Shown: piece by piece, positions 5,146-5,205 of the stretch
Layout: every line of letters starts with the position of its first letter
How positions within the stretch are numbered: position 1 is the stretch's first letter
Assembly: GCA_005788935.1 (NCBI GenBank)
Contig: SYAK01000032.1
Location: 1 to 5,205 of the forward strand
Length of the DNA stretch: 5,205 nt
From: Pseudomonadota bacterium
Lineage (GTDB): Bacteria; Myxococcota; UBA9042; PHBI01
Reading direction: 5' to 3'
Notes under the pieces: generated by a model
What the model saw: only the letters and a program-made list of their open reading frames with translations
Databases searched by the model: none
What the model was told of the DNA's origin: nothing
Made by a program: the position numbers and the translations under genes

Positions 5146-5205
5146 ATGTCGACCCCGACCCTCGCCGATGTCGTCGCCAACCCCCAGGACCAGCGCACCT
5201 TCGAC
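5146..5205 (+). CDS. Start of an unidentified gene (3' end outside window)
   Basis: Only the first 20 codons are visible, from ATG 5146 to the window edge without a stop. The peptide begins MSTPTLADVV and continues with a polar stretch (NPQDQRTFD). It has no signal peptide and no recognisable motif, so no function can be assigned. A strong AGGAG at the right distance and a candidate promoter upstream support it as a real, probably independently transcribed gene. Its codons end almost entirely in C or G, like the neighbours. Confidence 0.65.
   Translation, partial: MSTPTLADVVANPQDQRTFD

Overview
The window is very GC-rich (around 70% by eye), with codons ending almost always in G or C. Its first gene is an OmpA-family protein carrying thrombospondin type 3 calcium-binding repeats. 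That combination suggests a Gram-negative bacterium, most likely a myxobacterium or related former deltaproteobacterium. This assignment is inference; no rRNA or other marker gene is present.

Layout: positions 1-1278, minus strand, hold most of an outer-membrane OmpA-like protein (signal peptide, beta-barrel, four 27-residue TSP3 repeats, proline hinge, peptidoglycan-binding domain), cut off at the left edge. Positions 1279-1590 are a divergent intergenic region. It contains a good sigma70-type promoter for the OmpA gene with a consensus TTGACA -35 box, a tandem 10-bp repeat next to that box, a 15-bp inverted repeat, and a weaker promoter candidate for the rightward genes. Positions 1591-4992, plus strand, hold three closely packed genes: a patatin-like lipid acyl hydrolase, an LD-carboxypeptidase (peptidase family S66), and a cytoplasmic serine hydrolase of the beta-lactamase/class C PBP fold. 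The first two are 16 nt apart and the last two overlap by ATGA, so they look like one operon. After a 153-nt gap with a candidate promoter and GC-rich hairpins, another plus-strand gene begins at 5146 behind a strong Shine-Dalgarno and leaves the window after 20 codons.

How the genes may work together: the S66 carboxypeptidase removes the terminal D-alanine from muropeptides. The serine hydrolase resembles the AmiE-type enzymes that act on muramyl peptides in peptidoglycan recycling. With neither carrying a signal peptide, the pair reads as a cytoplasmic muropeptide-recycling module, next to a lipid hydrolase and opposite an OmpA protein that anchors the outer membrane to peptidoglycan. The common theme is the cell envelope. 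The most unusual signal is a 15-bp inverted repeat present twice with the same spacing and with symmetry-preserving base changes, once in the divergent intergenic region and once at the start codon of the carboxypeptidase gene. I found no mobile element, CRISPR array, tRNA or rRNA.
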